Assembly (NCBI GenBank): GCA_035222895.1
Contig: JAVYIG010000691.1
Location: 278,501-342,500 of the forward strand
Source: Strongylocentrotus droebachiensis
Lineage: Eukaryota; Echinodermata; Echinoidea; Camarodonta; Strongylocentrotidae
Direction of reading: 5' to 3'
DNA: 64,000 bases
The notes under the pieces: model-generated
Databases searched by the model: none
Told to the model about the DNA's origin: nothing
The model's input: the letters and a program-made list of their open reading frames with translations, nothing else
Translations under genes and position numbers: made by a program
Shown here: piece after piece, positions 59,480-64,000 of the stretch
How positions within the stretch are numbered: position 1 is the first letter of the stretch
How the letters are laid out: each line of letters begins with the position of its first letter

Positions 59480-62400
59480 CCTTCCCCTTCCTCTCTCTGA
59501 TTTTCTTCCTGTTATACATCTCTACCATGTTTCATTCGTATTTTCCTCATCCTATGCTTTCCTTTCATCCGTTACCGACTCACACAGGGGACCACTCTCT
59601 TTTTTATTTTGCCCCCTTCATCTTCCATCTCGCCCCAGTGAATAATGACCCCCTACCACGGATCACACTCCTCACTCTATATCCTGTAGATGATATATCT
59701 AACCCTCTTCTGCCGTCAGTTTGAGAAACAAGGGCGTGCAGAACAGACAAAACAAATTAATTTCAATTCAAGCTACATGTTCTTTTATGGACCGTAAATT
59801 CTGCTGAAATCCATGCTATAATGTATACGATTTGGGCAACCTGCCCAATTTGTTTTGATCGACTTGTGAAGTCGGGATGCGCTTACCGCGACAAACAATG
59901 TTGTTCTTCTCCGTCGCATCTAAGATGACGCCTTTCAGAATCGGCCCAAAGTATTATGGGGTGCAAGAAAGAGGAAGAAAGGAAAGCTAGGGAAAATAGG
60001 AAAAAACGAGATGAAAGATTGAAAAATCACAGGGACTATAAAAATTCTTAATTCATCTGAAACTTTTATATCATTTTTTGTCGTTCTTTCATTTTTTCCA
60101 ACTTAATTCTTTTAATTCTTTTTTTAATTTCTTAAAACTAATATTTATGTGTTTTTATTTTTAATTATTCACTATTAGTATCGTTGCTTTGTTATATCTT
60201 TTTTAGAGAGGGCTCGTGTTTACAACTGATACATTACCACCTTACGTAGTTGTCACAATAAAACAAATAAAACACACGAAAAACAATACACACATTTATC
60301 TTTAATATACTGACAAGATATTACTTCTGCTCAAAAATAAATGTGTCTAACAGTCGTAAATACAAATGCCAAGTGAAAATTGTAAGAAGTTCAAGTGGGA
60401 TAGGAGGCTTAATTTGCCTTAACTGACTAGACTGTTCTCTATTCCAACGTCTCAACAACGAACGCGCCCGCTCACTCGTTAACTATGTACAACCGAATTT
60501 TCGGGTACGTGAAGTCGTGGGGTGAGCTCGCACGCACTCAAAGGTGAAATATTCCAAACGAACAGAATCTGGTCAAGTCCATTTGTTTCAAATTGATCAT
60601 TTCATTTGCAAAAACGTATCATTTTAAATCTTTGAAATTTAAAGCTATTGATTGCCAATTGATGTGAAAATAAATTTCATTCTGAAGCTGTTTTCATTGA
60701 GAGCTCCATTAATTTTTTTAACTTCGACTCTTGTTTTCTTTCCACCAATCACGATTTCTTACTTTATGATCCATCCAATGAACCCATCTCACATTTCCTC
60801 CGGACCAGTTTTGTTATGTTATTAAGATTAATGTCGTTATCTTCCTGCAGCATTTTATATATGATACTTTGGCGTCTTCAAAGCAAACAATCCTGATCAC
60901 ACACTCCTAAACTACTCGGAGTCCTGCACAATATCATTACGCTCGGAGGTTATCAAAATAATGCACGCGATTAGCTGAGACAGAAGATCGTTGAGGTAGA
61001 AAATTGATTTTTACACCCATCATCACCACCACGAAACAGCTCAGTTTTCGCTAGATGTGATCTGCGCGTACCTTTCTTTCCCCCTTTATTCCATCCTTCG
61101 ACCTTATCATCAGTTCAATTTGTTAGCTTGTCTTGAAGTTTGTAGGAGATTAAAACTATTGCTTGAAGCTCAGATCTAGAAGTCAATGTATCTTTTAAGA
61201 AACAACTTCACAGAAGTTGAAAGTAATCAGAAAGATCAAAGAGTGATACACCGCGGGAAACATAACAAGAGCAAAGTTTGGGGTCGATGAATTGGGGATG
61301 TCTTCCTGTAACCAAAGTGTTGTGATACATGTTTCAACTCTGATGTTATGAAGAAAGTTTTGATTTGATTTCACGGGAGAAAAGTCTTGGGGTCAATAAC
61401 ATGAGGATCTATGAGTGCATGCACTGTTCGAAATATTAAGATACTAGTTTCAATTAATTCTGATTATGTCAATTTACTTTTAATTTATATTAGGAAGAAA
61501 TAATTGTAAATAGAAATGTTTGAAGAAGGATGTTCATAAAACTGCAAAAATAGCTCATGTGTCAAATCGATCCCTCATTATTTTGAAGGAGCAGACAGTC
61601 GTCGATAATTTCTTGTAATGCGTTAATGTTCAACTGTACTTGGGAGGAAAACCAATGTTGAGTAACAACGAGCCACCAACACAAATTTTAATTGCAAACA
61701 CATATCTTATGCTACGAGGTTGAAAGGAATATCAAAAGTGATATTTATTTCAGAAGGAAAAATGATATATTTCAGTTGCCTTTATGATGTTGTTGTTGTT
61801 TTAGTTTATAGGCGTTTGTCATTCAGAAGTGAATATTTACGCCACGACATGGTGATAGTCTCATCGCAAGTAGATATGAACGTATTATTCGATTTATTCC
61901 ATTATAATGTTCCAATCATTAATATTAACATAATTTTATACTAATGATTAGACAGGATTTATCATAAATATGTCTTGTATTTACATTCATCGCTTTAATA
62001 CCAGATTAATATACCTCTCCGGAAGGATTTAAAGGGTACGGGTACAGGGTATTGATTGCATATGAGTGCTAGTTGAGCGATTAAGACCTTGTGTGTCATG
62101 ACTTTTGACTAGTTGTAAACGATTCATTCTCCCTAGAGGAGTGTCCTGCGTGCCTGTTAATCACTGTGTACTAAGGTTACGGTTATTACCAGGTATTTGT
62201 TACGTCATTTAAATATTCTTCGGTTTTATGCTTCCCTCAGCGAGTAATATGCCTGATGAAGGAATGAGTTAGAGGTGCGTTTATTCATTGCGATTGTTTC
62301 TGTTCGATTGGGTGTTTTTAATTGCATGTTTGTTTGGTTGTTAATGCTTGATTGTATGTTTTTATCAAAGCTTCTTAGTTTTCACTCGCAATTGACGAAT

Positions 62401-62966
62401 TGCTTTCGACAACAAAAAAACTCTCAGTGTGTCTGTAGTGGATTCCTTTTTATACTTTTCGTTATTTTTCAAATCATACGTATACGACAACTGATGGACC
62501 GATGTAATCACTCACTCACTCACTGACTGACTCAAACAATAACTCGATCAATCAATCATTCATTTAATGGACCTGTTCCGTAAGAAGATATATTTAATGG
62601 AAACGTCATTCCTAAGTGCCTCATTACTTCATTCACCTTTAACACAATGATTGTGTTTCATCAGTCAGAATACAATTTGCATACATTACGTGTTGTCAGG
62701 TAGAGCAAGCCATAATGCTTGTCCGACCTAGCAACAACTAACGTATGCAATTTGAATTCTGACTATAGAATGTACAATGTAATGGCTCGTCGGTTGGTAA
62801 ACGTGGATACATATGAATACACTTTGAAAGTGGCTATTAATCAACCACATATTCAATTAACCCATCGCCCACTGAAACCTGGTGGTCCCTGTATAAATCA
62901 TATGAAAATGAAAGGATTCAGCAGTTAACAGGTTAATTTATAAATCTATCCATCTCTCTTTTACAG
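59480..62966. other. No exon recognised upstream of the Ig-type exon
   Basis: If the exon at 62967 is part of a gene on the + strand, this stretch would be intron or 5' flank. I looked for a signal-peptide exon or a second Ig exon with a phase-1 donor and found none that convinced me. ATG-poor frames at 61720 and 62275 are AT-driven. Confidence 0.4.
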
Positions 62967-63164
62967 TTCGTCATCATGTCCGTGCCCCTGTCATCGTGGG
63001 ATGTTCAACCGACCTGGGCAAGGAGAGGTCGTGCTGTATACGGTCCCACCCACCTAAATCCGTGCACAATATCACATGCCAGATGACCGGTGTACGGCCT
63101 GGATACAGGCTCTGGTGGTCGGAACATAAGATCAGAATACCAGCTAAAACTATCAAGGTAAGAG
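62967..63164 (+). CDS. Immunoglobulin-like domain exon (N-terminal half)
   Basis: A strong acceptor (tctctcttttacag) starts the exon in phase 1. The frame reads RHHVRAPVIVGCSTDLG, then an Ig core: ITCQMTGVRPGYRLWWSEHK with the B-strand Cys, the C-strand Trp pair and 'G-RP' between, then IRIPAKTIKVR. This is the usual Cys-x(10-14)-Trp spacing of Ig domains, known in adhesion and receptor ectodomains. Extra cysteines (CST, SCC) precede it. GC is well above the flanks and third positions favour C/G. A textbook donor lies at 63157 (AAG|gtaaga, phase 0), but only the donor at 63164 (GAG|gtagaa, phase 1) joins in frame to the next exon, and it gives a symmetrical 1-1 exon of 198 bp. The gene family is not identified. 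Confidence 0.6.
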
Positions 63165-63265
63165 GTAGAACTTGTCATACCAGTGGTGGAGAAACTGGGG
63201 GCATAGGGGCACGTCCCAACACATCAAATGCCCCCATTCTTTTTGTAATTGTTTTGTTTGTATAG

Positions 63266-63348
63266 ATAAAGACAATAGTGAGGTGAAGGGAGTGTCGCGC
63301 GAGAAGACGTTGCGACCCCTCATACATCCGCACCTTACCTTCTTAATT
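63266..63348 (+). CDS. Probable second exon of the Ig-like domain
   Basis: A T-rich acceptor (gttttgtttgtatag) precedes an open frame that, joined to the donor at 63164, reads ...TIKVR-DKDNSEVKGVSREKT-LRPLIHPHLTF. This looks like the D-F strands of the domain that starts in the previous exon, ending where an F-strand 'LTC' would be expected. Here the codon is TTC (Phe) instead of a cysteine codon, one base away, so the canonical disulphide would be missing. The 3' border is uncertain: a weak donor follows at 63348 (att|gtgata), while the frame stays open to a stop at 63504. A decayed or unusual gene copy is possible. Confidence 0.4.
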
Positions 63349-63794
63349 GTGATAGTTCATACATCGAGATTAAAATCCGAACCCATCTCCATGTCTGAAC
63401 CATTGATACCTGACTTTTCAAGGTCAGAATCAAAACAAGATACTTCAACAAAAAAAAGACGCCACTTAATTCCTGAATATATGTGCTGGTGGATACCTTC
63501 ATAATAAGGTAGCAATTTATTATCCGAATATCAGTAATCTAAAAACGCGGGCGGGCTGCAGCCCAATGTCTCGTAGTCCTACACCTGGTATCTTGAGTTC
63601 ATCACGGGATCTAGGGGCACTAATCTATATAGCTTGGTGCAATACGTTCAAATGAAAAAGGGCAAATTAAAGATTTAAAAAGTAAAAACAAATATAACTT
63701 TTTCACTTATGGTGTTGGAAACAAGGGGTCTCTAATGACATGTGTTATCTTGAGATAAATATAACTGTCATTCTAGAGAATTACTTAAAGGAAT

Positions 63795-63850
63795 ACGTCT
63801 CCTGACTGGATCACGAGGTAAGAGGTTCGAACTCCAGCCACACCCAGCCA
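63795..63850 (+). other. B-box-like sequence, possible SINE fragment
   Basis: 'cacgaggtaagaggttcgaa' + 'ctccagcca' carries a clear B-box core (ggttcgaactcc) but only a weak A-box region ('ctgactggatca'). It may be the remains of a tRNA-derived SINE within the intron. Confidence 0.35.
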
Positions 63851-63983
63851 AGACGAAATATTACTTCATACATATAGAGGTTTTTTTAGTGTTCCAAGGC
63901 TTACTGACTATATTATGATACGCCACACAAGAAATGAATATTGCTCCTGTTCATGTTCACCATTATCATCATTACCATCATTT

Positions 63984-64000
63984 ACCATTTACTATTTCAG
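63984..64000 (+). other. Splice-acceptor-like end of window
   Basis: The final bases 'catttactatttcag' fit an intron 3' end. If used, the next exon of the Ig-type gene begins at the first base beyond the window. Confidence 0.35.

Noticed and set aside
2300-62260. Hammerhead ribozyme cores (ctgatga)
   Set aside because: Several ctgatga sites occur (for example near 2335, 22283, 27138, 51364, 62251) but none is followed by a stem and gaaac.
63172-63504. Single 110-residue gene including intron sequence
   Set aside because: Its first part is the intron between the two Ig-type exons; only 63266 onward fits the domain.
1-64000. CRISPR array, operons, prophage or toxin-antitoxin system
   Set aside because: No spacer-regular repeats, no clustered ATG frames with ribosome-binding sites; the DNA is eukaryotic in character.
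1-64000. Known conserved microRNAs (let-7, miR-1, miR-9, miR-10, miR-124 and similar) and spliceosomal RNAs
   Set aside because: Scanned by eye for seed-length and longer matches; none found. A covariance-model search would be needed to exclude them.

Overview
This window looks like a piece of an animal nuclear genome, most likely from a marine deuterostome such as a sea urchin or another echinoderm. The evidence is the very low density of open reading frames, the AT-rich background, the dense microsatellites ((GA)n, (CT)n, (ATC)n, (ACT)n, (GAA)n, long poly-G and poly-C runs), and a crowd of short non-autonomous transposons and tRNA-derived SINEs of types I associate with echinoderm DNA. Species is not determinable by eye. 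Nothing bacterial or phage-like is present: no operons, no CRISPR array, no intact transposase.

Coding content is minimal. The best case is at the right edge on the + strand. An exon at 62967-63164 has a strong acceptor, high GC, coding-like third positions and an immunoglobulin-fold pattern (B-strand Cys, C-strand Trp-Trp). It joins in frame to a probable second exon starting at 63266. The window stops exactly on a splice-acceptor-like sequence (...tttcag), so this gene may continue to the right. Two further candidate exons lie on the - strand (24699-24787 and 51937-52184). They are supported only by splice-like borders and protein-like composition, and I do not recognise them. All other long open frames are translations of simple repeats, use non-ATG starts, or look like chance.

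The rest is a mosaic of mobile-element remains. From left to right: a diverged TTAA-element piece at the left edge; a scrambled TTAA element with three hairpins (3.25-3.56 kb); a 143-bp MITE (8.9 kb) with an oppositely oriented partner at 27.7 kb; a foldback with 17-bp perfect arms (10.85-11.0 kb); two copies of one tRNA-type SINE in opposite orientation (13.3 and 15.7 kb), the first abutting a TTAA-element end; a 375-bp TTAA element (18.3 kb); a third, different SINE (23.7 kb); a ~360-390 bp TTAA element present as three near-complete copies (30.8, 37.0, 37.7 kb) plus fragments; an 845-bp TA-flanked element packed with 'aaagggtgca' sub-repeats (31.6-32.5 kb); a degenerate ~90-bp repeat (43.6-44.1 kb); the 3' end of a CR1/L2/Jockey-type LINE on the - strand (50.46-50.9 kb) directly beside a 124-bp MITE with perfect 30-bp inverted ends; a 489-bp TTAA element (52.6 kb); a 949-bp TA-flanked element (53.7-54.6 kb); and a ~967-bp Tc1/mariner-like element (58.2-59.2 kb) with ~66-bp inverted ends and a tRNA-like SINE segment inside it.

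I found no sign of a new multi-gene system. What merits a second look is the Ig-type gene entering at the right edge, the two unassigned - strand exon candidates, and the layered, nested history of the non-autonomous elements.
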